Source of the DNA: Labyrinthula sp. Ha
Lineage: Eukaryota > Sar > Bigyra > Labyrinthulida > Labyrinthulaceae
NCBI GenBank assembly: GCA_015227615.1
Contig: JAALGZ010000003.1
Span: 496,001-560,000 of the forward strand
Length of the DNA stretch: 64,000 nt
Direction of reading: 5' to 3'
Shown in pieces: positions 36,180-49,300 of this stretch (within the stretch, counting starts at the first letter, position 1; the number at the start of each line of letters is the position of its first letter). The notes under the pieces were generated by a model. The model saw only the letters and a list, made by a program, of their open reading frames with translations. It had not been told where the DNA came from and made no database searches. Position numbers and translations under genes: made by a program.

Positions 36180-36312
36180 TTCGTTATTGATTATCAATGA
36201 TTATCAATAATCAATTAAAATGATTTGGGAATTATCAGATTAATCAATAAGAAAAATATGGGGAAATTTCTTATTGATAAATTATTAATAAATCAAATCC
36301 GAGTCCTAATCA
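36180..36312. repeat. Dispersed AT-rich repeat, copy 5 (diverged, partly palindromic)
   Basis: This stretch is built of repeated TTATTGATTATCAATGATTA words on both strands and contains AAATCAAATCCGAGTCCTAA, which matches the inverted form of the family. It lies 0.2 kb downstream of copy 4. Confidence 0.5.
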
Positions 36313-36838
36313 GAACTGAATGACAACTAAATGCTCATTATTTTTGGAAATGGAGAGAGAGCACCAAGTTTATTACAAGATTATGTATTTAGATATGATA
36401 TGGGTTCTCTGGAATCTTGTTAGCAGGGTTCTGGGTTTAAATGCGACGTCCAGTTGGATTTAGCTTTGTCATAGCTCTATTATCCGCCTGATGGATACGT
36501 GAGCAGCATTTTAATTATAACTTCCTTCCATAACACTTTTTCTTTTCTTATACTTTACGAGAAATCATAGTTTTCAGTGACAAATAAGGATGCCTTTCGA
36601 GGTGAGAATTTCAAGGCTGAAATGATGTTTCAGTTTTATGTATGTTATAATAGTTTAAATGAAATTCGGAATACAGAGCCAAGTAATTTTCTGGGAATTG
36701 ATGAGATCAGGGATTTAATTTGATGGAATCCACATTGCCTCAGATATTTTACTTGCTACAGCATTTTCATAGAGAGAGCTGATTTTACTATTGAGAATAA
36801 ACTTTTATTGTACAAAAGCTATACAATTATTGACAAGA

Positions 36839-36910
36839 ATTCTAGTGGGCCAGTGGGCCAAGTGAGATATAAAAGGAAACCGAACCTTGGGTTCAAATCC
36901 TGTGGACTGA
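36839..36910 (+). other. tRNA-like pol III promoter, possible SINE head
   Basis: GGTTCAAATCC at 36890-36900 is a perfect B box. TGGGCCAGTGG at 36846-36856 fits an A box with one mismatch. Their starts are 44 nt apart, as in a tRNA. The bases that would form the acceptor stem do not pair, so this is not a working tRNA gene. A tRNA-derived SINE fragment is the best guess. The same A-box word recurs at 45026-45036 without a B box. Confidence 0.3.
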
Positions 36911-39512
36911 AGAACAATGACTGCTTGCCCGCGGGATGATATAAAAGGTGCGAAAATACGAGAAACATAAAAGAACTATGGGGTATTGGACCAAGACCTT
37001 AAAGGATATTCAGAACAAATTATATAGTCTCATTATAAGTGATTGGCAAAATTATCAATATTGCCAAAGTAAATTCAAAATCCGTTAAAATTGATTAATA
37101 ACTCATGTTAATCTGAAAACGTTACTCCTAGTTACACATGTAGGGAAAGCTTTGTCGCTGACTTTTTGAGTTGGATAATACAAGCACATACTATGTACTT
37201 TTAGTAATACTGAGTCAAATACAAAAAATTGGGAAGTATTGAAGATCTATCGCGGTTTAGTTAAGAGAATTTTATCTACTCTTTAAGCATAAAAAATGGT
37301 ACGCTAGAGTGCTGGAGGTAGAAGAAATATATTTAACTCTATGTGGCCCAAAACCTGCAGTAATAGTATTAACTTTTCCCCCAATTTATCGCATACTTTA
37401 CAGAATTCAAGGTTATGTCTTGATTTGTTAAACCTGGGGTAATCGCTAGGGAAGCCGATTTGGGTTGATTTTTGAACTAAGGGGTAATTACTTGAAAAGT
37501 TGACCTGGCTTGCCTTTTCATAATGTTTTATTTTCATGAGCTATAAAGAACCCAAGACAAAATAACAACTGAAATTTAGACTACCTAGCTTTCTAATGTT
37601 CGATTAGTTTGGAATAGAATTCCAGCACGTTATTTTTACAAAACAACACCATCAACAAATAGTTCCAGGGTAGAGTTTATCAATAAGAAAGAAGTTTTGT
37701 GGAATTGTTTTTTCATGATAATTTTTGCTCCTTAAGATACTAACTCTACAGACTTGGAAGCATTAGCAGGATATGTACCCTTGTTGGGTTTACCAGAGAT
37801 CTTTATAGATAATATAGTTGCTCGTGGCATTCTATGCTCATTGTTGAAGTTGAGTCCGGTATGTGTAGGGTGGATGCTGACAAACGTGTCTATTCTTTGT
37901 GGCTACACATTAAGAACACTATTGACATGAGCTTCACTATAACGAGTTGCGGAGCAAAGTTATTGGACTACACCTTTAGCTTTTGCCAAAGCTTGTTAGC
38001 TGCTATGGATCTTAGTAGATGTTTTTACTTCTGCCTAAAGTATGTAACCATATTCATGAAGTTCTTATGGAAAGAAGATTAACCGTCCTTGAACCATTCA
38101 CAATTAAGACTTGCAACCTTGCTTTAGAGCCAAACCTATTAAGAGGGACTGCAAAGCTAATCTACCAAGTTTCATACCCCGCTCCGAGAAATTGACCTTT
38201 AGTAGATGTGCAGAGTGAGTTCTCATTCAAGAATTTACTGAGGATTTCCGAAGTGTTCAATGAGAAATCGGTCGGGGAATTGACAAAGGGACACAATGAG
38301 TAACTTGAGTTTCCTGACTGAGTTTTGCGCCTCCTCAGAAGTATGAAAATCTACTTCGCAGGAGTTTAACAATTTTCTATTCCTCAATCTGCAATTTTCC
38401 TCAGTCTGCACCCCTACTCCCTGGTCGTGTTCTAAGCGAAGCAATGCAGCTGTTGGAAGCATATATGTATATATGTCTTATGGTTTGCCCAAAATTTAAA
38501 CGTATAGAAAAGCGAGGGTTCCCACGGGAGTTTTTAAATATCTCGAAATACAATTCTCTGAGCTACTTCTTAGCTTTCCCGGGATTCACAAATGCTTCTT
38601 ATTTCTTTCCCGAGATCTCTTGAGGTTTCTAGGATATCTTGAGTTCTCGGAATTATTATTCACCTTCTTGAAACTGGGAGACGGGTTAGTAATTTTGAAG
38701 ACAGGCTTCAGAAACAGCACCTATTATCAATGTTGGGAGAATAAAAAGGCTGATGTTACAAACACAACATTCAAGCTGGAAAGGTTCGCTGCTTACGGCC
38801 ACTATGAAAGCGAAGCAGTCAAAATAATTAAGAAACTTGAAGAGTAAAACACTAGGCTTCATGGAATATGTAATCCCATTTCGATTATTTGGAGTGGTAC
38901 TCATGGTTAAATATATTATAACTAGTATATAGCAACGAGCCTGGATATTTCAGGGGAGTGTGGGTCGGGTGAGTTTCTTGCAGCACTGGGTCCTTTCCGT
39001 CGTAAAAAGAATACGTAGATAAATTCCTTGGCCTGGTTTTTCATCCAATCAGAACTCAGGAGTTATGGTAAAAAAGAAGAAAACCTGCAAAATAATTTTC
39101 CCAGTGTCCTAAAAACGCAAGGGTTTGGAATGTAGATGAACAACAACGTAGTTCCAATGCTACTTCTTCTTTTTTTCTTGTAATAGAGCCTCCCCCGTAT
39201 GTTTTCTTCTTTTACACACCTTTTTTTCATTGGAAAAAAAAGAGATTTTGCGCTCTTTTATTCTAATTTTTCTTCAAGCCTTTGAATTTGGAAAGAATTG
39301 TTTCCAGCAATGTGTTCTAAGAACTCGAAAAATCGAATGATTTCCAGAGTGACATGTTTGATGAATCCATCCCGGGAAGCGATGACCAGGTCTCATGTCT
39401 CGATATCTACTTTTCTTGAGAATCCCGGGAATCATATATTCGATTTTCCCGTGGGCATCCCTTATAAAAACCTGTTCGTTAAAGTACATGTCCATTTGGG
39501 ACGAGATAAAAA

Positions 39513-40655
39513 ATGAGTTATAGTGAAGCAAAAAAGAAGTCAGTCTTTTCAATGAAGTCCTTGCCATCCTTGCGCTCCAAGGCAGGAAACAGTTTGGATA
39601 GCTCGACTGTAACTTCTGATCAGTCGAAAGGAACAAACAGAAGAAATAGATTTCGCACTTTAAAAGGTTTATTCAAATCAAGACAAAATTTTGAGAACAA
39701 GGAACCAATTCCCGTTGAACATTTCCCAACTTTTCCCCGGAGCAACTTCCCAATGCTTTCAGCAATTTCAATAGCAGAAGCAACCCACAAAACTGTGAAC
39801 ATTGACATTAACTATCCGATTCTTACTTCAGAGGTCAGCTTTTCTGTGAAGAGTTCTGAAACAGATAAATCTGTTCTTCTAACGACATTTAATCTGTTGA
39901 AGTTCACAAAACAAACCGCAGCAAGTATATCTGTTGGGAATGGAGTGGTTATCTTAAGCAAAATTGATGCATTGGAAGATGAACAAGAGAATATTATCAC
40001 TGACATAAGTGATGTATCAAGTTTATCACTTCACTCCAACAAGACCTCATTTGAGTTCAGTACTGTTCAAGGAAAAGTATATAATATCAAAACAAACCAA
40101 AACTCGACGTCTTCTGCTTTGAAAATTGCGCAATCTATTATATGTTGTGCCAGATCTTATTTAGAGGTATTAAAAGTTGTCTTACAGAAAGTGTTACCAA
40201 GAGATGTGGTTAAGAATATTACGGCTGCAAAGTTTAATGCAAAATATAAGTTACCAAAGTTAGCTAGGTGGAAAGTTGTTTCTGCAGAGCTTATTATTAG
40301 AACTATGCTTTCATGTGCTAGATTGGCATATGATCCATCTATGGACCTTATTCACTATTTAACTTATATGAGACACATATTAAGCTTCACGGGAAGGATG
40401 CAGGAAGGAAACTTCTATTTAGCTGAGGTTAATGATATTTTAGAAACTCAAGAGCAAGCTAGAAAAATAGGAAGACGGGACTTTATTAGAAATCCAGAAG
40501 TATTAGAAGATAAGTTGTATATGAGAGATAAATCAGTTCTTGCACTTGGAGGTAAAGAAGAGGAAGAAACAAGAACTGCAGAAGTCTTTGCTTATGCCCA
40601 AACAACTGCACAAAGGCTTGCTTCACAGGGTTTTGCAGCAGTCGAAGCCATTTAG
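39513..40655 (+). CDS. Conserved-looking protein with possible PH-like domain, unknown function
   Basis: A single exon codes for 380 aa. I do not recognise the family. Residues 1-60 are basic and Ser-rich (KSVFSMKSLPSLRSKAGNSL). Residues about 90-225 alternate predicted strands and end in an amphipathic helix (TSFEFSTVQGKVYNIKTNQ, then SALKIAQSIICCARSYLEVL). That pattern resembles PH-fold domains such as the one at the N-terminus of RME-8, but this is weak. The C-terminal third is helical with RWKVVSAELIIRTMLSCARL and YLTYMRHILSFTGRMQEGN, and ends QRLASQGFAAVEAI. There is no signal peptide or transmembrane segment. Codon use and length make it a real gene; the role is open. Confidence 0.8.
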   Translation: MSYSEAKKKSVFSMKSLPSLRSKAGNSLDSSTVTSDQSKGTNRRNRFRTLKGLFKSRQNFENKEPIPVEHFPTFPRSNFPMLSAISIAEATHKTVNIDINYPILTSEVSFSVKSSETDKSVLLTTFNLLKFTKQTAASISVGNGVVILSKIDALEDEQENIITDISDVSSLSLHSNKTSFEFSTVQGKVYNIKTNQNSTSSALKIAQSIICCARSYLEVLKVVLQKVLPRDVVKNITAAKFNAKYKLPKLARWKVVSAELIIRTMLSCARLAYDPSMDLIHYLTYMRHILSFTGRMQEGNFYLAEVNDILETQEQARKIGRRDFIRNPEVLEDKLYMRDKSVLALGGKEEEETRTAEVFAYAQTTAQRLASQGFAAVEAI

Positions 40656-42144
40656 ACACTGAACATTTATCGTAATTTCTATATGCACTTTGTTTTCTCT
40701 AGTTTTTAATTTCTTAGTTTAAGTCTTTGAGTTTGTTTCTAGCAATACCTTTCCAGTAAATAGAGTAGTATTATTGGTTAGATTCTGAAATTCAGCGAAT
40801 CAAATCAAAACAATATTGAGAACACCAGGTGAAGAAAATTTCAACAATCTTAAGAAGTGTCTTAAAGCTGGAAGCGTATACAATTTATTCGGTATTACGT
40901 ATGCTCTGAAGAAATTATTGTTGCATCCTTATATTTTTAACTTAGCTATAAGTTTACATAGGAATACATGGCTTACCAGCGAATGGTTCAGAACTTCAAC
41001 CAGTGCAAGGAGACTGAGGTAAGATCTTTGCGAGATTTGTGCCTGCACCTTCCTAATATTAAGAAAAAAAATTAAACATTCCCTTATTATTAACTGTTTC
41101 ACCGTGTTGTCTCTCATGAAGAGAATAATCGTCAACAGAGAGAGATTCAGCCACATATAATTCAAAATACTTTCTATTTGAGCCTACGCTTGTATACTCA
41201 ACCAGAATATACAAGACAATAAGGTCGGATGATAATATTTAAGAAAGAGATCAGTTGGACACATATTTTTTGACAATATTATTGGATATCTATAGTTTGT
41301 GACATTCCTGTGATATATACGTTTCTGCTATCAAGAACCGTCAACCAACTCTCTACAAATAAAAAACTGGTCACACTTTCACGTGTCTCAATTGCAGGGT
41401 AGCAATTAATATTTAGTTTGTTTAAGAAAACTGTAGTGGTACTTTATATTTTTTTGGCTCAGGTAGCAGGTGTGTAGTTCTAGTATGCATTTAGGCAGAT
41501 GCAGAAGACCATCTTAAAGTAGTTCCGAATGCAACTACAGCAGAGTTGTACCTGTTCCCTATTGGTTTCTTGCGATACTAAGCAACATTGATTCATGCTT
41601 CCTCTTTTTGTTTTATGTTTTTTTAGGGTAGATTGTCTCTAGGTGTAACTAAATTGATCTATATAGAATTTTCTCAAATCAGGAGAAACACTTCCGACGC
41701 TGCATAGGTCTTGCATTACGTATTTACCGAAAATGACTTCTCGAGTAAGAATGTTTCTTCTCCAGTATTATAATCAGGCAGATTATAACTAATAACAATA
41801 ATTATTTTACTCTCATGAAAGCTTTGACCCTCAGGCAACAGTCGAAGAACGTAGAACTCAGTTCAATGCTATACAAAACTTTAATACTTAAACAGTAGTA
41901 TATTGCCATGAATAATTTTCCATACGAATACTATCCAAATATTCACAGCATATTTGGTTCGTAAGCTACTCTTGCCATATTGCGCACTTACAGAGAGTGA
42001 GCTTAAAAGCGAAAATACTTCAAATAACTACGAAACCAACATGCAACTTAATAAATAAGCATCTTTTAACCCTTCAAAATAGCAGTAAACCACCAGGAAT
42101 TATTCTAAATGAAGCCCTTCATGAACATAAAATTATCAATCATT
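40656..42144. other. Intergenic, nothing recognised
   Basis: About 1.5 kb between two convergent orphan genes. Only short open frames are seen, and no repeat-family copy or RNA gene was recognised. Confidence 0.5.
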
Positions 42145-43377
42145 CTATAAAAGAAACGGTAGCTCTAATAGATTGCTGTGCTCAGGTGTCTGGTCTTGAA
42201 GATATATATGTTCAAACTCGCTGTCTCTCGCCGCAAGTTTCAGTAGAAAAATTCCTGTGGTTCCATCACCTTTAGCTAATCTTGCACGAAACCAAACTTC
42301 TCCATATTTCTTTAAGATGGGAAGGAAATCTTTAACAGCAAATAATAACTCAACTAAACTATCACAAAGTTCCAGATAGCTGCATCCATTAGGGTTTCGT
42401 TTCAGTATATTCCTGGCATTTTGATCACTGTCGACTATAGTCCAGCTTCTCCAACGAAATAACAAACGACCTACAGTACCCTCCGAAAAATAGCACTGCT
42501 CAGTAGGCGGAATTAAATAACTTTTTGACAACCGACGATCTGAAGGATTCGGAATCTCTTTCAAGAAATAATAAGCAGAGGGGGTTAATAAGGACTTTCC
42601 TGCAGTTAAGGTAGCTTGCTCTATATCGCAAAGTTGATCAAAAGAGTAGGCTTCTGTAAGTGTGTAAACGAGAGCATATAGCGGTTCAAGCTGGGCATTA
42701 TTGAACTCTAAAGGTTGAAACCTTTCAGGAGAATACTTTTGCTTTAGATCATACAAAAAATTAACAAGATCAGTGGCCCGTAAGACCATCTCCTGATCCT
42801 GACTATAAACCTCACGAGGGGGTTTCGAAAAAGAGTGAACAGAAAGTAGTTCAGTGAGCGCAAAAGATTCTCCTTTAGGTTCAGCTTCTTTAGTGGGAGA
42901 ACCCTCGGGCATTTCCTGGCAGGCGGGAACATTTTTTTTTTGCTTTCTCTTTTTCTTGGTGGTTTCAGGTGTTCCTAAGCCTGATTTTGCTTCATGATAT
43001 CCTAATTTGTTAAAACCTCGCTTGCCAATCCTTGACACATTTGTCGGAAAGCATTTGTCCCAACAGTTTTGTTTAGGTTCTGATCCACGCAATAAAGAGA
43101 GAAGGGATGCTTCAACTTTTGGTGAGAAGGGTCGCCTTCCATCAGCTCCGCGTATATGAGCCACTAAAGTTCTCCGAAATGATTCTTCTGGGTACACAAT
43201 TTTCTTTTCCCGTGTTGAAAGCCATCTTTTAAAACAGGCGACAGACAAAATACGTTCTCCTGTTTCTTCCTATAACCATAAGAAAAAATAAAAAACTCGT
43301 ACACCAGTTTTCGGGTCACTTGTTATAAATTGTTGAAAAACTTGGAATGATGAAACTGATTTTGCCTTCTTTTTCAT
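42145..43377 (-). CDS. Orphan protein with basic nuclear-localisation-like segment
   Basis: Exons are 43377-43303 and 43269-42145. The intron is 33 nt (43270-43302), the longest in the window, in phase 0. The product is 399 aa. It begins MKKKAKSVSSFQVFQQFITS and continues after the splice with EETGERILSVACFKRWLSTR. A second ordered stretch is YPEESFRRTLVAHIRGADGR. A strongly basic run KKKRKQKK at about residues 130-137 looks like a nuclear signal. The C-terminal 250 residues are helical with aromatic clusters (LLFRWRSWTIVDSDQN, YGEVWFRARLAKGDGTTG). I do not recognise any domain. A nuclear role is only suggested by the basic run. The first exon is my inference, because it gives the gene a proper ATG. 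Confidence 0.75.
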
Positions 43378-46300
43378 TGTATTCTACGATCTTCTAGTTA
43401 AATTGAATTAAACGGATCCTTGCCTTTGAATCGACTAAAGATCCCGTATAAAAAGTATTCAGCAGAATGTATGTGGTTATCTATACAAGTAGCAACCGGA
43501 AGTAAAACGGGAATTGACAATTGAGCCACAAAACAAAAGTGAAACCAGTCATTAATATAAAAAGAGTTCATGAACAGTAAACCTTTGTGCAATTATGTTT
43601 TTTCTTTGAATCAGGTTCATCTGAATAAAGATGAAAATGCAATTGAATACATTCATTTTTTTATACTTAAAGTAGATTCAAAGTTATTTTCACTCTAGAT
43701 TTAGAACTTAAAGTCTCATTTAAGTAAGTAATTTTCATAATTTTAAAATTATTCCTTCTTACCCTTTCAGAGAAGAAACATCTTAATGAGATCAAACTAA
43801 ACCGGCTTAATAGAGCTTACCTCGTGAACACAATTACAAATTCTGAATATAAGACCTATGAATTACATCTAGAAGACAGGAACGTTTCTAACATTACATA
43901 TTTTTGGAAACACCCTAGGAGCATACCTGAATTTCCCGGTTTCAATAATTCATTTGTTCACCATAGCAGTTTTGTGTCTAAAGCCAATCGTCTCTCATAT
44001 AACATCCGCTGCTCTCAACTGTGACTGAGGAGAATTCATTTGTTTTGGATGAGAAAATAACACTTAGAATATGCTTTAACAAATTAAATAAATAAATATT
44101 TCCTCAAAATTGACCCTCTTGTGGGCGTGTATCTGGATGATTAGTCTATCTCAAGAAACCTTGCTCTATCTTAGTATAGTTCAACTGAAATTCCTTAGCT
44201 CCTTTTCACATTCTATTTATTACTTCTTAAAGGTTGTTCTGTTTATTATCTATACTAACATATAAGTTAGGAATATATGGCCTACTATTATATTCACACA
44301 ATTGCTTGACCTAAAAAGGAGATCTTGTAGTTCTTGTTTTTATTTGCACATATTAATCTATAAAAATGTTCAACAACATTGTGTAGCGTTAAATTAGCTT
44401 ACGATGAAAAGCAGAGTTAGATAATAATGCCGTGGAATTATGAACTCTTCTTTCACCGTATTTACATAGCTAATGATCCAATACAGGTAGAGTTTCGAAG
44501 GTAGGAGTAACTCTATGGGAGATGTGTACGAATTCTAAAAAGGGTAAGGAAGGAAGAAGTTACACGTAAGAGATACAGTATTACTCGTATAAGCCAGGTT
44601 TCTATACCTCTTCATTAAGTTTTCTTATCATGTAAACCGGTAACTAGCGGTAAAGCAATGTTTAACTTTTACTTATAGTTTATGATATTAGATGAAGTTA
44701 TTTAAAAATTAACGTTAATTCTTGTTAAAAGTGATACGATAAGATATCATACTCCTTATTCTATCTTTATTTCTCATATACATGTCTTATGTCGTTGAAG
44801 TAGGTAGGGAATCGGTAATAACATCGTTAGCGCACCAGACTCTGTTTTCCCGAATAATGAAGAACTATAAACTTCCAATTGCTTGAGGAAGACACAAGGT
44901 TCCAATATAGGACTTCAAGTACCCAATATTCCGAATAGAAGCTACTTGACCTCAAGAAAAATAATCGCAAAGTAATAAGCTTCATACTTTTAACAAAATA
45001 GCTTTTTTCTTATAGCAGAATTAGATGGGCCAGTGGCAGTGTTAAGCTTATGCTTTGAACACGTGACGGGAAGAACCAACAATGTTCTTGACCACATATG
45101 ATTATGTCGTTTGGATTAGCAAACCCACCAAGCAAATCAAACTCGAATCACGAAAAACAAGCCTAAGTAGTCAAATTGATGTGAAATTTATTTTTAACTT
45201 GTGGGCCTAGATTTAATTGGGGGTATTCCTAGGAGGTTGTCCTATGCACGAAGCCAATGTGATCTTCCGGAGCTAAGAATAAAAGGGTATACTACTTAGT
45301 GCTGATGCTTTCAGGATTATGTTCTAACGTACCTTTGTAATCCAGGTTGACCAGTTGATGACTAAGAAAGTGCTTTGATGCCTGAACCCATCATAAAATT
45401 CCTTAAAAAAGTTGAGATGAAGAACTCTACTACGCTTTTGTAACTGGGCTATGAAACCATCAAACATTTGCAATTGGAGCTTCCATCAATTAGGTTAGGA
45501 TTTGAAAGCTAGGCTAGGAGCGCGCAACAAGCTCTAAAAAAATCCAGCTAAATGATCTACTTGTGAAAATTATGTAGTTGCTTCGGTTAAGGAAACATTA
45601 TCCAGACACTAAATATTTAAGCAGAACCTTTTAATTCTTTATCCTATCTATGCCTTTTGCACTTTCTCCAGTTTCTGTCATATTTTTCTAATGTTTATGG
45701 CTCGATTAAGCAATTTTGGACTACATTTCCCTATTGTGAACTCATCACAAATGACCAGTATCTTAAGGTAGAAGACTCTTGGTATATTCGCCTACCTAAC
45801 CTTTTAATGTCTACGGCATAAAAGATATTATTCCATATTTACGCAACTCGAAACTTTTCATATCAAGACAAAATTTTGGGATCAAGAGCTGAGGTCGCCG
45901 TTTTCAAATTGCAGTAGGCCCATGTTTCAACCTGTTTCTCTACTTCAAAGGAGGACACTCCTCGGAGTGTTGCTTGCCGATGTCAATTTTAGGATTCACA
46001 GATATTCTCAAATTAAGTTTAGGTATAGTTATGAAAGAGCACAGAATTCAATGAAGAGTACTTCAAGTATCAAGCAAAGAGTAAAGATATTGAAACATAA
46101 GGGTCAAATGCTCTGGTGCATGTATCTCGTTGACCTTACATGCAGTTTGAGCTTTTCTTATTGAGTAAAGCTACTCATGAAATTCGCTCCCAATATGCCT
46201 TGAGCATGTCCTCAAGACCCGGGCATTAATGACGATACTTCCACATTCTTTCTCATGTTCTGACCATTAATAATTTAAAATGACACTAAAGTAATGAAAA

Positions 46301-49300
46301 ATGGCTTGCGAGTAGGGAAGTTATTGTTTAAGCAGTGTCGGAATTGGAAACCTATAACATAATATTTTAGATAGTTGCTAAGATAAAAGAAAAAAGTAAA
46401 AATTGAACACTCCGTAAAGAACACAGAGTATATTACTACGTTTGTGAGATACCCTATATTCCTAGCCACTGGTATAAGCAGAGCACCTGTCTGATTCACG
46501 TCCAAATATTTAAGATTCTCTTCTTGAAACCCGAGAGATGTGCTTCTTCGATTGAGAGCACATACAAGCATGTTCTTTGCACTCTGAAATAAGCGATGGA
46601 TTTTTTCTTTCTCACTCAAAGATTCTATTCAGTAGTCTTAGTAGGTTTAGAGCATCAAAACTTTTGCGAGAGCTATGTTTTTAGTTCTGGTGTCAACGTT
46701 GACTGCCTCAGTACTTGCAAAGTAACAATCTTTCTGGTAAGCACTATGGACATTAACTTACTTATATTGCAAGAATCGAGTAACAAAGGCTATAAGAACC
46801 GGGATAACCTGGCGAGCGAGAGTGTTAGAACAGCGATTTAGTCATTTCAGAATAACTGAGATGTTGTAACGGGGTAGCGGCACTGCTATGGCTAGAGCTC
46901 TCTGAGAGAGATTACTAAGTGTGCAAACTTGAAGCGAAATGATTTTGATAATTGGTGCAGGGGTTATTGGGGGGTTTCAAGCTGTTCTATGATCGATTGA
47001 AAATCTCTAGGTTTATTTATTAAATTTCTGTGGCCCACATTCTGAAAGAAATATCCAGGAGCACTTGAAATTTACATCTCACCTTAGGAAAACAATATGC
47101 AAAACTTGAAGAAAATACATTAAACTATTATTGGTAGGTATGCAAGTACATGAATCAGAGGAAAATATATTGTTGTAGAAGATATATAGAGAGAAATATT
47201 CTAATAGATGAAAGGATGTAGGACAGCTATTAGGGTGATTGATACCTTAAGGAGAATATACGTTTATAACTTTGAATTCATAACTGGCAGAAAGGTATAA
47301 AAAAAATGCAACTTTATGTCAAAATAAGAAAGGCCAGTGTCAGGAAAACAAAGCAGTTACTTCTTGCAAGCCATTAACCCGCTGTTAGATGCTTTGGCAT
47401 CATGAAAAGGTATTAACATAATAGTAGGAAAGTTCAAAATTTGAACATTAAGTAGAATAACTTGAGATGTAATCATTCATACTGCAGTACCAATATTAAC
47501 CAAAGGATAAAACAAATGTTACGATTTACAAAAAAGCATTTGATAGTGGAACAAGGAAGTATTTAACAAGAGAGAATAGAAAATACAATATTACCCTACC
47601 AGCTGTATCAAGACAGAGTCATATTAGTTGAAAAAGGTCTACACGAGGTAGTTCCATATAAGGATCATGATGTTCTGAAAAGAGTTCTTCTAATATGCAA
47701 TGTATCTCCCAAAACAACTAGGATAAATATTTCAGCAATCATGTTTTAATTGTACAGAAAAGTGATAACCTCCTTTGATATAGGTACATTGAAAGATGGA
47801 CATATATGGTTCAAAACTATCACACCCAATATATGTGTTAATAACTTAGGACGAATAGTACAAAGGCTCAATTTATTATCACAAAAATTCCAAACAGAAA
47901 CCTACACCGAAGATCAAGGGTATGAAATACGATGACAAAGGAAAAGTTAAGTTTAACCTCCAGATTGAGTCTCATTTGAAAATAAATATAAGAGAAAAAA
48001 TATATCCACTCCAAACAACCAGTATAAATCCATATACATAGAATACCATCATATTCTATCTATCGAAATATCTCCAGAAAATGTATTAAACTAAACCTTA
48101 CACTTGCAGATGAATATCTTTTGAGCTTTCAACTGCTGGGGTACCACTTTACATATTAATTATGGAATATCCCCAAGACACGGCTAGGAATACCTTAGAA
48201 AACATAAAAATATATTCTAACCAATCTTCTTAGACAGGAGAGATCTCAGGCTTTTTTGCAACGGCAACATTATGCATACATATATAAGAACAAATCAAAA
48301 AGCACGATGGGGCTATATACCCATAATGCAATTCAATAAAATGTTTTATTTCCTTTGATAACTTCCAAATAATATAATATATACATTTTTCTAATGATTG
48401 CTGCAATATTAAATCGACTTCATACTCAACTTTAGTAGAATTAAATAGCATGTAATAGCGACACTATGGTTAAACAGTGTTTAATTAGAGAAAGGGGCAT
48501 TGATTCTAGAAACTCCTTGAGCTAGTTCATTAGAAATTTTCCAAATATAGCTACATAATCACATCAATTTTTTTAGGCTGAGAAAATTTATTTAAGTCTT
48601 GGTTGCAAGAAAAAGACTTGGAGAATAGAAGACAACTAAAACAGTACTTGTTAGCCTAAAAGACATATCATACAATGTGACTCAGAACTTCTATTTAATC
48701 TTATATTAGTTTCAAACTAGGTTTAGATATTATTCAAACACAGGTTTTTAGTCAATATTTCTATAGAAGGTACACCCTATAAATATTTGACCTTGGAAAA
48801 TGATATAATTGCTTCTATTCTGTCAACCAGATATACTCATGGTTTCATTAAACCATCCGGAATTTTTTCATTTATGTCTATATTGAGAGGATAAACATCA
48901 AGTAAAAATTGTCTAAATCGTAGCAGACTAAAATACCGAAAAAAATATTTTGAATACAGGTACAAAAATCTGGTTAAAGTAATATTATTGTCAGTGTTGG
49001 GTTAAGCATTTCTTTGCTAAATCAAACCTAAAAACACATGTCAAAAATGTGTTCTTAGACAACATTAACAGCCACAATGCTAAAACTATTATAACCATTC
49101 CTCGAATGGAAAAATCCTTGAAAGAGAAATGCAACTACCTTCAAAAATGGTAAGAATGTAAAATATGGCCGAGGTTTGAAGTTATCATGGTTTATGAGGT
49201 CGATTCTAGGATTCCCGGTTCTGCTTAAGTGATATGGCGCATATTTCGTTATTTATGAGTAAGCGTTCTTACTATGATGCGCATCGCGTGAGTTTCTTAT

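Larger units (their letters stand above)
34395..39512. other. Gene desert with repeats, 5.1 kb
   Basis: No gene is supported. It contains two copies of the dispersed AT-rich repeat (35866-35966, 36180-36312), a possible pol III promoter or SINE head (36839-36910), and an inverted pair of GC-rich words about 0.9 kb apart (38521-38587 and 39420-39455). Small open frames at 37834-38082 and 38620-38847 have no known motif. Confidence 0.55.

Noticed and set aside
42145-43248. Gene start at the TTG at 43248
   Set aside because: A nuclear gene should start with ATG; a 33-nt intron links the frame to a good ATG exon at 43377.
44826-44912. tRNA-like words (GTTAGCGC, GACTCTG, GGTTCCAAT)
   Set aside because: They resemble parts of a tRNA-Gln, but the stems do not pair by eye and the B box is imperfect; at most a relic.
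45180-46165. Possible remains of a mobile-element protein
   Set aside because: Only vague resemblance in broken short frames; no family could be named, so no element is claimed.
47460-47940. Run of open frame with few stops
   Set aside because: Given the number of frames examined, such a run is expected by chance, and no family resemblance was seen.
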